From Actinoplanes sp. TBRC 11911 (lineage in GTDB: Bacteria; Actinomycetota; Actinomycetes; Mycobacteriales; Micromonosporaceae), in the NCBI RefSeq assembly GCF_012933445.1, contig NZ_JABBNC010000004.1, positions 62,001-126,000 on the forward strand: a stretch of 64,000 bases of DNA, written 5' to 3'. Positions 41,841-48,614 of this stretch are shown here, one piece after another. The notes beneath the pieces were generated by a model, which saw only the letters and a program-made list of their open reading frames with translations, was not told where the DNA came from and did not search any database. The first letter of the stretch is position 1; the number at the start of each line of letters is the position of its first letter. The position numbers were made by a program, and so were the translations under genes.

Positions 41841-42443
41841 ATGGGACGCACGAGTGACGCGCGGCAGAAGATCATCGAAGCCGCGTCCCGCCTGATCGAG
41901 CAGAAGGGCTACACCTCGCTGGGGGTGGCCGAGATCTGCACGGCGGCGGGCGTCCCGAAGGGCAGCTTCTACTACTTCTTCGAGTCGAAGGAGGCCCTGG
42001 CCCATGCCGTCATCGACGAGCAGTGGGCCGCCCAGCGCCGCGAGTGGGAGGGGATCCTCACCAGCGGCGACGACCCGTTGATGCGGTTGCGGCGGCTGTT
42101 CGAGTCGACCGTGCACTTCCAGCAGACCGGCCAGGCGAACTGCGGGACGGTGACCGGCTGCATGTTCGGCAACCTCACGCTGGAGCTCAGCAACCAGACC
42201 GAATCCATTCGGCTTCGCCTGCAGGACATCTTCGACCAGCAGGTCCAGATGGTCCGCAAGGTGGTCGGCGAGGCCCAGGAACGCGGCGAGGCGACGGTGG
42301 CCGACAGCGAGGAAGCCGCTCGCGCCCTGGTCGCCCAGCTCGAGGGCCAGGTCATGTTCGCCAAGCTGTACAACAACACGGGGCGGCTGGGCGCGATGTT
42401 CGCGAACTGGCTGGCCCTGATCGGAGCCTCCGTCCCCGCATAA
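41841..42443 (+). CDS. TetR-family regulator
   Basis: 200 residues. The helix-turn-helix reads KIIEAASRLIEQKGYTSLGV, then AEICTAAGVPKGSFYYFFES. The ligand domain is of the type with TVTGCMFGNLTLELSNQTE, which matches TetR proteins that respond to electrophiles or quinones through a Cys. Start at ATG 41841 (GTG 41832 also possible). It follows the SDR and SnoaL genes by 26 bases and probably represses them and itself. Confidence 0.92.
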   Translation: MGRTSDARQKIIEAASRLIEQKGYTSLGVAEICTAAGVPKGSFYYFFESKEALAHAVIDEQWAAQRREWEGILTSGDDPLMRLRRLFESTVHFQQTGQANCGTVTGCMFGNLTLELSNQTESIRLRLQDIFDQQVQMVRKVVGEAQERGEATVADSEEAARALVAQLEGQVMFAKLYNNTGRLGAMFANWLALIGASVPA

Positions 42444-42464
42444 GGCGTGCTGTAATCGACTCCC

Positions 42465-43898
42465 ATGAGATCCCCCGTACGAGTCGCGCTCGCCGCCCCC
42501 GAGGCGACGGCGGTCGAGGTGGGCCGTTCCCTGGTGTCCCGTGGCGGAAACGCCCTGGACGCGGCGCTCGCCACGGCCGCCGCGCTTTCGGTGGTCTACC
42601 CGCATCAGTGCACGATCGGCGGCGACCTCGTCGCGATGGTGCGTACGCCGGACGGTGAGGTCCGCGCGATCCTGTCGATCGGCGCGGCCGCCGCGGGCTT
42701 CGACGCCACCGGGCTCGACCGCATGCCGGCCGCCGGACCACTGTCCGTGACGGTTCCGGGAGTGGTCGCCGGGTGGGCGGCGATCGCGGGCCTCGGCGCT
42801 CGGCTGGGCTGGGACGCCTGGCTGGCACCCGCTATCGCGCTCGCCCGCGAGGGCATCGAGTACCCGGCCGGTCTGGCCCGCACGATCCGCGACGAGGCCG
42901 CCCTGGTGACCGCCGATCCGGGGCTGGCCGAGGTGTTCGGCCGCGACCGGCTGGTGCAGCCCGCACTGGCCGGCACGCTCGACGAGATCGCCGGTGACTG
43001 GCCGAGCTTCTACCGCGGCGGGCTGGGCGAACGGCTGGCTCAGGGACTGGCGAAGCTCGGCAGCCCGCTCACCGCCGACGACCTCGCGGACCATCACGCC
43101 GAGCTTGCCGAACCGCTGACGACCAGCGCGTACGGGGCGTCGTGGTTCGCGGCTCCGCCGCCCAGCCAGGGCGCGACGTTCATGGCGGTGCTCGGCTCGG
43201 CGGATCTGCTGCGGGACGCCTTGGACGCCCGGCTGGCCCGCGAGGCGCTGCTGGGGGATCCGCGGACGGCACCGGTCGACATGGACGGACTGCTGTTGCG
43301 CGGGCCGGCTTTGCCGGGCCGGTCGGCTTTGCCGGGGCCGCCGGCTACCGGTGACACCGTGGCGGTGACCGCCGTCGACTCGGACGGCATGGCGGTCACC
43401 TTGATCCAGAGCATCTTCGGCGAGTTCGGTGCCGGGCTGCTCGACCCCGGCACCGGCATCGTGCTGCACAATCGCGGCTCGCTGTTCCACCTCGACCCGG
43501 CCCATCCGGCCCGGCTCAAACCGGGCTCCCGGCCGCCGCACACGCTCTGCCCGGCTATCGCCGTACGCGACGACACCGTGCTCGCCCTCGGCAGCCAGGG
43601 CGGTCGCTCCCAGCCGTGGATCCTCGCCCAGGTGGCGCACGACGCACTCGACGCCGCCGACCCGCACGCCACCGTCGCGCGGCCGCGCTGGATCCTCGGC
43701 GAGACCGACCTGATCCTGGAGCCCGGCGTGCCGGACGCGGACCGCCTCGCCGCCGAAGCGGCCACCCTGGGTCTGGGCACCACCACCGTGCCGGCACCGC
43801 ACGACCGCGCCGGTCACGTCCAGATGGCCCGGCTGCGCGGCACCACCCTGGACGCGGCGAGCGACCCTCGCGCGGACGGCGCGGTAGCCGTCGGCTGA
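42465..43898 (+). CDS. Gamma-glutamyltransferase family protein
   Basis: 477 residues with the Ntn-hydrolase GGT fold: SRGGNALDAALATAAALSVV, HQCTIGGDLVAMV (glutathione-binding region), and the processing site ATGDTVAVTAVDSDGMAV, where a Thr would become the nucleophile. The small subunit continues with GEFGAGLLDPGTGIVLHNRG and the GSQGGRSQPWI loop. GGTs normally have 530-580 residues, so this is a short variant. The Thr-Thr of standard enzymes reads D-T. No signal peptide visible, suggesting a cytoplasmic amidase/transferase. Starts 21 bases after the TetR stop. Confidence 0.88.
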   Translation: MRSPVRVALAAPEATAVEVGRSLVSRGGNALDAALATAAALSVVYPHQCTIGGDLVAMVRTPDGEVRAILSIGAAAAGFDATGLDRMPAAGPLSVTVPGVVAGWAAIAGLGARLGWDAWLAPAIALAREGIEYPAGLARTIRDEAALVTADPGLAEVFGRDRLVQPALAGTLDEIAGDWPSFYRGGLGERLAQGLAKLGSPLTADDLADHHAELAEPLTTSAYGASWFAAPPPSQGATFMAVLGSADLLRDALDARLAREALLGDPRTAPVDMDGLLLRGPALPGRSALPGPPATGDTVAVTAVDSDGMAVTLIQSIFGEFGAGLLDPGTGIVLHNRGSLFHLDPAHPARLKPGSRPPHTLCPAIAVRDDTVLALGSQGGRSQPWILAQVAHDALDAADPHATVARPRWILGETDLILEPGVPDADRLAAEAATLGLGTTTVPAPHDRAGHVQMARLRGTTLDAASDPRADGAVAVG

Positions 43899-43913
43899 CA
43901 AATTGCAATGCGG

Positions 43914-43930
43914 ATCACCGTACGGGTGAT
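43914..43930. promoter_or_regulatory. Perfect dyad between the GGT and DUF554 genes
   Basis: ATCACC-GTACG-GGTGAT, 6-bp arms with a 5-base centre, about 70 bases before the DUF554 start. An operator is more likely than a terminator because no T-run follows. Confidence 0.4.
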
Positions 43931-44000
43931 GGTTCAACCACAGCGCTGAACGTGGAACACACGTTTCACTCTCTCCTGCTGCTATCGCGGGCTGGGAGGG

Positions 44001-44753
44001 GTGGGTGTGTTTCCGGGGGTCGGGACGCTGATCGACGCGGCGGCTATCGCCGGCGGGGCGAGCGTGGGGAGTCTGGCGGGTCATCGGATGCCACAGCGCG
44101 TCCGGGACGCGCTGACCGACGCGCTCGCCATCGTGATCGCGGTCCTGGGCGGCCTCAACGTCGTATCCCTCACCAACCCCGACCTCAAGCGCGCGGTCGG
44201 CGCCGGCGGAGCCACCCTGGTCCTGACCGGCGCGCTCGTCGTCGGCACGGTGATCGGCGCCGGGCTGCACATCGAGGGCCGCCTCGAGGTGCTCGGCGCG
44301 TGGATGCAGAAAAAGCTGACCCGCGACGAGGCCCCGGGTGCCCGGGCGTCGTTCATCGAAGGCTTCGTCAGCACGTCGCTGGTCGTCGGCATCGGCCCGC
44401 TGGCGATTCTCGGCCCGCTGTCCGAGGGTTTGGGCCAGGGCATGGAACAGCTGGTGGTCAAGGGTGCCATCGACGGCTGCCTGTGCGTGGCGTTCGCGGC
44501 GTCGCTCGGCTGGGGCGTGGCCGCCGCGGCCCTGACGGTCCTCGTCGTGCAGGAGTCGATCACGGCGATCGGCGCGACCGTGGGGTCGTTCCTGTCCGGC
44601 GCCGAGATCGCGGCCATCACCGCGGTCGGCGGCATCCTGCTGCTGGGCATCGCCCTGCGCCTGCTGTCCATCAAACACGTCGCGGTCGGGAACATGCTGC
44701 CCGCCGTGGTCTTCGGCCCGCTGATCGTCTGGATCGTGACCCTGTTCCGGTGA
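44001..44753 (+). CDS. DUF554 membrane protein
   Basis: 250 residues with six or seven hydrophobic segments. DUF554 features include GTLIDAAAIAGGASVGSLAGHRMP at the start, LSEGLGQGMEQLVVKGAIDG and LSIKHVAVGNMLPAVVFGPL at the end. A putative transporter of unknown substrate. GTG 44001 used, and GTG 44007 is an alternative. Its stop lies four bases from the convergent EAL gene stop. Confidence 0.88.
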   Translation: MGVFPGVGTLIDAAAIAGGASVGSLAGHRMPQRVRDALTDALAIVIAVLGGLNVVSLTNPDLKRAVGAGGATLVLTGALVVGTVIGAGLHIEGRLEVLGAWMQKKLTRDEAPGARASFIEGFVSTSLVVGIGPLAILGPLSEGLGQGMEQLVVKGAIDGCLCVAFAASLGWGVAAAALTVLVVQESITAIGATVGSFLSGAEIAAITAVGGILLLGIALRLLSIKHVAVGNMLPAVVFGPLIVWIVTLFR

Positions 44754-44757
44754 CGGC

Positions 44758-46188
44758 TCACGCACTCCGGCGCAGGGCCGGCAATCCGGTCGCGCGCTGC
44801 TCCGCGTCGCCCCGCACCCGGGCGGCGATGTCCTCGCGCACGTCGGCCTTCAACTCGTGCAGCGACGGCGCTCCCTGCTGGGCGAGGTAACCCTGCACGT
44901 GCCGGATCGGCACGGCGTAGATCTGCTTCAGCGTGATCGGGGACAGGTCGTCGACGCCCTCGACCACCACGGTCCGGGCCGCGCGGTCCCGGCGGTGGCG
45001 CGCGATCTCCTCGACGAACCGCAGCTCGGCCAGCGCCGTCGGATGATGCAGCACCCGGCGGTCGACCTTGATCTGGGTCAGCGGCAGCTCGGCCATCCGG
45101 CTCACCGACGCGTAGTCCGAGCCGAAGTCGTCGACCGCGAAGGCCACGCCGGTCTCGCGAGCGAGGTGCTGGAGGCGCTCGTGGAAGTAGGCGTGCGGTT
45201 CCGCGTCCCAGATCTCGTCGCGGCGCGGCCGGATCGGATCCTGCTCGGAGATCTCCAGGGTGACCTGCCGCAGACCCGTGCTGGCCAAGGCCTCCCGCAA
45301 CGAGCCCAGGTACGCGTCGCTGAGCAGCGACCGGACCGATACGTTGACCGAGACCGGCTTCGGGATGTCCCACGGCCCGGACCGGTGTGCCGAGGCGTAC
45401 GCGGAAAGGGCTTTGGCCACGATGATCTCGTCGCGTTCCACCACGAGGTCGTCGCCCCACACGTGCGCCGCGTTCAGCAGGCCGACCGGGGCGCCGGCGT
45501 CGAGCGGGGCCCGGCGGGCGAGCGCCTCGAAGCTGTGGACGCCGACGTGGCCCGCGATCTTGCCGAGGCTGACGATGGGCTGGAAGACGATGCTGAGCGA
45601 CTCGATGGCCGCGCGCTGCAGCCGGCGGTAGCGCTCGTACAGGCGTACCGGCAATCGGAAATCGCGCCGCAGGTCGGTCAGGACCTGGATCTCGATGTCG
45701 TCGTGCGGCTCACCGCGGGTCCGCCAGAGGGTCTGCAGGATCCGCGCGAGCGGCTCGCCCATGCCGGATGCCGGATTTCGCACGGCCAGCAGGACGACCT
45801 TGCCGGGCTCGCGGTGCAGGGGCACGGACAACAGCGATCGACGGGCGTCCCAGGCGTGGTGGCCGGTCCAGAGCCGGTCGAGACAGTCGCGGGCGCCGAG
45901 CAGATCCCGGGAGGGCTCGCTGTCGAAACCCGGTGTCGCGTCGATCGTGGTAAATCCCGACGGGGTGCGCTCGAGAATGGCCACCGCCTCGGCGCTCAGC
46001 GCGGCGCGGAGGTGGGCGGCGTCCGGCCGGGTGACGCGGGCGAGGCGTTCGATCAGCGGCCCGAAACGTTCGAGTGGATTCTCCAGCGCCGCGAAGCTGA
46101 CCCCGGCGTGCCGGAGCGCGGGCGGACCAGTGTCCTCCGCCCTCGCGATCAATGCATGACGCTCCTCTGTCACCCAACGTCTCCGCAC
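44758..46188 (-). CDS. EAL-domain cyclic-di-GMP phosphodiesterase
   Basis: 476 residues. Residues 1-200 look GAF-like and probably sense a signal. Residues 205-445 are an EAL domain with the key residues in place: HSFEALARR (EAL), SVNVSVRSL (Asn), TLEISEQ (Glu), AVDDFGSDYAS (Asp pair), QIKVDRR (Lys), VVEGVDD (Glu) and HVQGYLAQ (Gln). So it should hydrolyse c-di-GMP to pGpG. No membrane segment. In sporulating actinomycetes c-di-GMP holds back development through BldD. GTG 46188 is the first start. No ribosome site is evident. Confidence 0.9.
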   Translation of the reverse strand: MRRRWVTEERHALIARAEDTGPPALRHAGVSFAALENPLERFGPLIERLARVTRPDAAHLRAALSAEAVAILERTPSGFTTIDATPGFDSEPSRDLLGARDCLDRLWTGHHAWDARRSLLSVPLHREPGKVVLLAVRNPASGMGEPLARILQTLWRTRGEPHDDIEIQVLTDLRRDFRLPVRLYERYRRLQRAAIESLSIVFQPIVSLGKIAGHVGVHSFEALARRAPLDAGAPVGLLNAAHVWGDDLVVERDEIIVAKALSAYASAHRSGPWDIPKPVSVNVSVRSLLSDAYLGSLREALASTGLRQVTLEISEQDPIRPRRDEIWDAEPHAYFHERLQHLARETGVAFAVDDFGSDYASVSRMAELPLTQIKVDRRVLHHPTALAELRFVEEIARHRRDRAARTVVVEGVDDLSPITLKQIYAVPIRHVQGYLAQQGAPSLHELKADVREDIAARVRGDAEQRATGLPALRRSA

Positions 46189-46287
46189 ATCTGCGCTCTA
46201 GGAATGCGGTGTGCGGAGATAGTAGGCACACGCCCCGGGTGACCATGAGGGTTCGAGTCCAATGTCGATTATGCGTCTTGTTCAACC

Positions 46288-46298
46288 TGCAAGTTGCA
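46288..46298. promoter_or_regulatory. TGCAAGTTGCA palindrome in the EAL/TerC intergenic region
   Basis: The same 11-base TGCAA-N-TTGCA dyad occurs twice at 4863-4892. Here it lies just before a possible -10 (TAGGCT at 46313) of the TerC transcript, so a repressor there could block TerC or the divergent EAL gene. Confidence 0.4.
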
Positions 46299-46319
46299 CA
46301 AAACCGACAGGGTAGGCTG

Positions 46320-46494
46320 CGCGCAGAGGGGAGTACCTCCGCAACGGAGCGTGGCGGTCATCACGGACATGTCGATCATGTCCCCGTGCGCTCGCCGGCC
46401 GGGGCCCGCAGGCATGCATCGGGCAGGCATGCATCGGGCAGGCTCGCTCGGCTCGGTGAGGGAGACCTCGGACGGTCAGGCGCGTCCGAGGAGG
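46320..46494 (+). promoter_or_regulatory. yybP-ykoY (Mn2+-sensing) riboswitch upstream of TerC
   Basis: The leader of the TerC gene has the two signature loops of this class: GGGGAGTA at 46328-46335 and GAGGGAGACC ending at 46467. Between them are stems CTCCG/CGGAG and CACGG...CCGTG (46362-46388), plus two direct copies of GGCATGCATCGGGCA. A 9-bp stem (46466-46474 with 46483-46491) includes the CC of the GAGACC loop on one side and part of the ribosome site GAGGAGG (46488-46494) on the other. Metal binding to the loops would therefore free the ribosome site. Confidence 0.82.
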
Positions 46495-46501
46495 CCCGTT
46501 C

Positions 46502-47479
46502 GTGTTACACAGCATCGCCTCACCCCAGCTCTGGGTGATCACCGTGGCCGCGTTGGTCGCGCTTCTCGCCGCCGACTTCGTGGTCACGCATCGGCCGCAC
46601 GACGTGCCGATGCGCGAGGCGATCGGCTGGTCGGTCTTCTATCTCACGCTGCCGGCGCTGTTCGGGCTGGTGGTCTGGCACGCGTACGGGAGTGAGCCGG
46701 CCGTCGAGTTCTACACGGGATTCGTCGTCGAGAAGTCGCTGTCGGTCGACAACCTGTTCGTCTTCATGCTGCTGCTGGCCGCCTTCGCGGTGCCGCCCGC
46801 GCTGGCGCAACGCGTTTTGCTGTACGGGATCGCGGGCGCCCTCGTGCTCCGCGGCATCTTCATCGCGGCCGGTGCCGCCGTGCTGGAAACCGGGACGTGG
46901 GCGTTCCTGCTGTTCGGAGCGGTGCTCCTGGCGACCGCTTGCAAAGTCGTCCGAGACGCCGTACGCCACCAGGAGTACCACGTCGACATCGACAAGATGC
47001 GCAGCGTACGACTCATCCGGCGGGTGTTCCCGGTGACCGCCCAGTATCACGGCGGACGCCTCACGGTCCGCCAGGGGATGCGGCGCGCGCTCACCCCGCT
47101 GGCCGTCGTGGTGATCGCGGTGTTCATGACCGACATCGTCTTCGCGTTCGACTCGGTGCCCGCCGTGTACGGGGTGACCGAGGACCCGTACCTGGTGTTC
47201 GCCACCAACGCGTTCGCCCTGCTCGGCCTGCGTGCCCTCTACTTCGTGCTGCGCAACGTGCTGGACCGGGTGCGGCACCTCGACTACGGGCTCGGCGTGA
47301 TCCTCGCGTTCATCGGCGTCAAGCTCGTGCTGCACTGGGCGCACGGGCTCTGGCCGTCGCTGCCCGAGCTGCCGACCACGTTGTCGCTGGCGGTCATCGC
47401 CGTGACGCTGGCGGCGGTGACCGCGACGAGCATGGTGGCGAACCGGCGGGAGGCGGCGTCTTATACCCCCCAGGGGTAG
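46502..47479 (+). CDS. TerC-family membrane protein, probable Mn2+ exporter
   Basis: 325 residues and about nine membrane helices. TerC signatures are FVVEKSLSVDNLFVFMLLLA (acidic metal site) and FMTDIVFAFDSVPAVYGVTEDP, plus FATNAFALLGLRALYFVL. Members behind yybP-ykoY riboswitches export manganese or load it into secreted enzymes. GTG 46502 is seven bases from GAGGAGG. The last codons overlap a CsoR-like palindrome for the next operon. Confidence 0.93.
   Translation: MLHSIASPQLWVITVAALVALLAADFVVTHRPHDVPMREAIGWSVFYLTLPALFGLVVWHAYGSEPAVEFYTGFVVEKSLSVDNLFVFMLLLAAFAVPPALAQRVLLYGIAGALVLRGIFIAAGAAVLETGTWAFLLFGAVLLATACKVVRDAVRHQEYHVDIDKMRSVRLIRRVFPVTAQYHGGRLTVRQGMRRALTPLAVVVIAVFMTDIVFAFDSVPAVYGVTEDPYLVFATNAFALLGLRALYFVLRNVLDRVRHLDYGLGVILAFIGVKLVLHWAHGLWPSLPELPTTLSLAVIAVTLAAVTATSMVANRREAASYTPQG
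47464..47478. promoter_or_regulatory. CsoR-like copper operator, distal
   Basis: TACCCC-CCA-GGGGTA, a perfect dyad of the C-rich/G-rich type bound by the Cu(I) sensor CsoR. It overlaps the TerC stop and lies 70 bases before copZ. Confidence 0.65.
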
Positions 47480-47507
47480 CTGTGGCATGGGTCACGTTCG
47501 TGCCACC

Positions 47508-47532
47508 GGGGTAGGTACCCCTACGGGGTACC
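47508..47532. promoter_or_regulatory. CsoR-like copper operator, proximal (two interlocked dyads)
   Basis: GGTACCCC-TAC-GGGGTACC (47514-47532) is perfect, and GGGGTA-GG-TACCCC (47508-47521) overlaps it. CsoR tetramers bind such dyads and release them with Cu(I). The site is 16 bases upstream of the copZ ATG, within the likely promoter. Confidence 0.75.
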
Positions 47533-47547
47533 CGTAGAGTGTCGGTC

Positions 47548-47772
47548 ATGCAGACCATTACGTATGCCGTCGAGGGCATGACCTGTGCACATTGCGCGAG
47601 CGCGGTGACCGGTGAGGTCGGTCAGATCTCCGGGATCTCCGACGTACGCGTCGACGTCGGCCGCGGCACCGTGACCGTGATCAGCGAGAACGTTCCGGCG
47701 GACGGGGTGATCCGGGCCGCGGTCGAGGAGGCCGGGTACGAGCTGACGGGGACGGTCGCGGGGACCGTATGA
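47548..47772 (+). CDS. copZ: CopZ-like copper chaperone
   Basis: 74 residues forming one heavy-metal-associated domain. The Cu(I) site GMTCAHC is followed by SAVTGEVGQISGISDVRVDV, with the usual beta-alpha-beta-beta-alpha-beta order ending AAVEEAGYEL. It passes Cu(I) to CopA, two genes downstream. ATG 47548 fits the domain (GTG 47539 would add three residues). The stop overlaps the next start as ATGA. Confidence 0.93.
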   Translation: MQTITYAVEGMTCAHCASAVTGEVGQISGISDVRVDVGRGTVTVISENVPADGVIRAAVEEAGYELTGTVAGTV

Positions 47773-48614
47773 ACGCCGGTGTGAAGCTCGGGGCGTACGG
47801 GATCGGGCTGGTTCTGATCTTCGGGGTCGCCGCGGGAGCCGGAAAGGTGGTGGGGCCGGACAACAAGCCGGCCCCGGCCGCCGTCGGTCACGACACGATG
47901 GCTGCGGAGGGTGAGCACATGCCGGGCGGGTTGCAGATCGCCGAGGACGGTTACCGGTTGCAGCCGGTGACCTCGTCGCTGGCCGTCGGGGCGCCCCGGC
48001 CGTTCGCATTCCGCGTGCTCGGGCCCACGGGAACCCCGCTGACCTCGTACGCCACGACGCACGACCGGGACCTGCACCTGATCGTGGTGCGGCGTGACCT
48101 CAGCGGCTTCCAGCACGTGCACCCCACGCTCGGTGGTGACGGCACCTGGAACGTTCCGTTGTCGGTCGCCGCGCCCGGGCAGTACCGCGTGTTCGCCGAC
48201 TTCCAGCCGGCCGGCCGGTCGGCGGGCCTGACGCTCGGCGCCGACGTCGCGGCCCCGGGTGACTATCGGCCACTGCCGCTTCCGGCGCCGTCGCCGACCG
48301 CGACGGTGGACGATTACCAGGTGACGCTCGACGGGCAACTCCATCCGGGCGCCGCGTCGACGCTCACGCTCACCGTGCGCAAGGACGGCGTACCGGTCAC
48401 CGATCTTCAGCCGTACCTCGGCGCGTACGGGCATCTGGTCGCGCTGCGCGACGGCGACCTGGCCTTCCTGCACGTCCACCCGCTTTCGACCGCCGGAGCG
48501 GCCGTCACGTTCTCGGCCGAGGTGCCGTCGCCCGGCGCGTACCGGCTGTTCCTCGACTTCCGGCACGGCGGCGTGGTGCGTACCGCCGCCTTCACCGCGG
48601 AGGCCTTGCAGTGA
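47769..48614 (+). CDS. Secreted or membrane-anchored His-rich protein of the copper operon
   Basis: 281 residues. An N-terminal hydrophobic segment ([18 protein letters not shown]) acts as signal or anchor. A Met/His patch ([15 protein letters not shown]) follows, then two similar beta domains, each with a His pair motif: [20 protein letters not shown] and [19 protein letters not shown]. Repeated HVHP suggests extracytoplasmic copper binding. Proteins like this are common between copZ and copA in actinomycetes but have no settled name. Overlaps both neighbours by 4 bases. Confidence 0.85.
   Translation: MNAGVKLGAYGIGLVLIFGVAAGAGKVVGPDNKPAPAAVGHDTMAAEGEHMPGGLQIAEDGYRLQPVTSSLAVGAPRPFAFRVLGPTGTPLTSYATTHDRDLHLIVVRRDLSGFQHVHPTLGGDGTWNVPLSVAAPGQYRVFADFQPAGRSAGLTLGADVAAPGDYRPLPLPAPSPTATVDDYQVTLDGQLHPGAASTLTLTVRKDGVPVTDLQPYLGAYGHLVALRDGDLAFLHVHPLSTAGAAVTFSAEVPSPGAYRLFLDFRHGGVVRTAAFTAEALQ

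Noticed and set aside
41823-44765. A 980-codon open frame on the minus strand
   Set aside because: It lies antisense to the TetR, GGT and DUF554 genes and has shadow composition with no motif.
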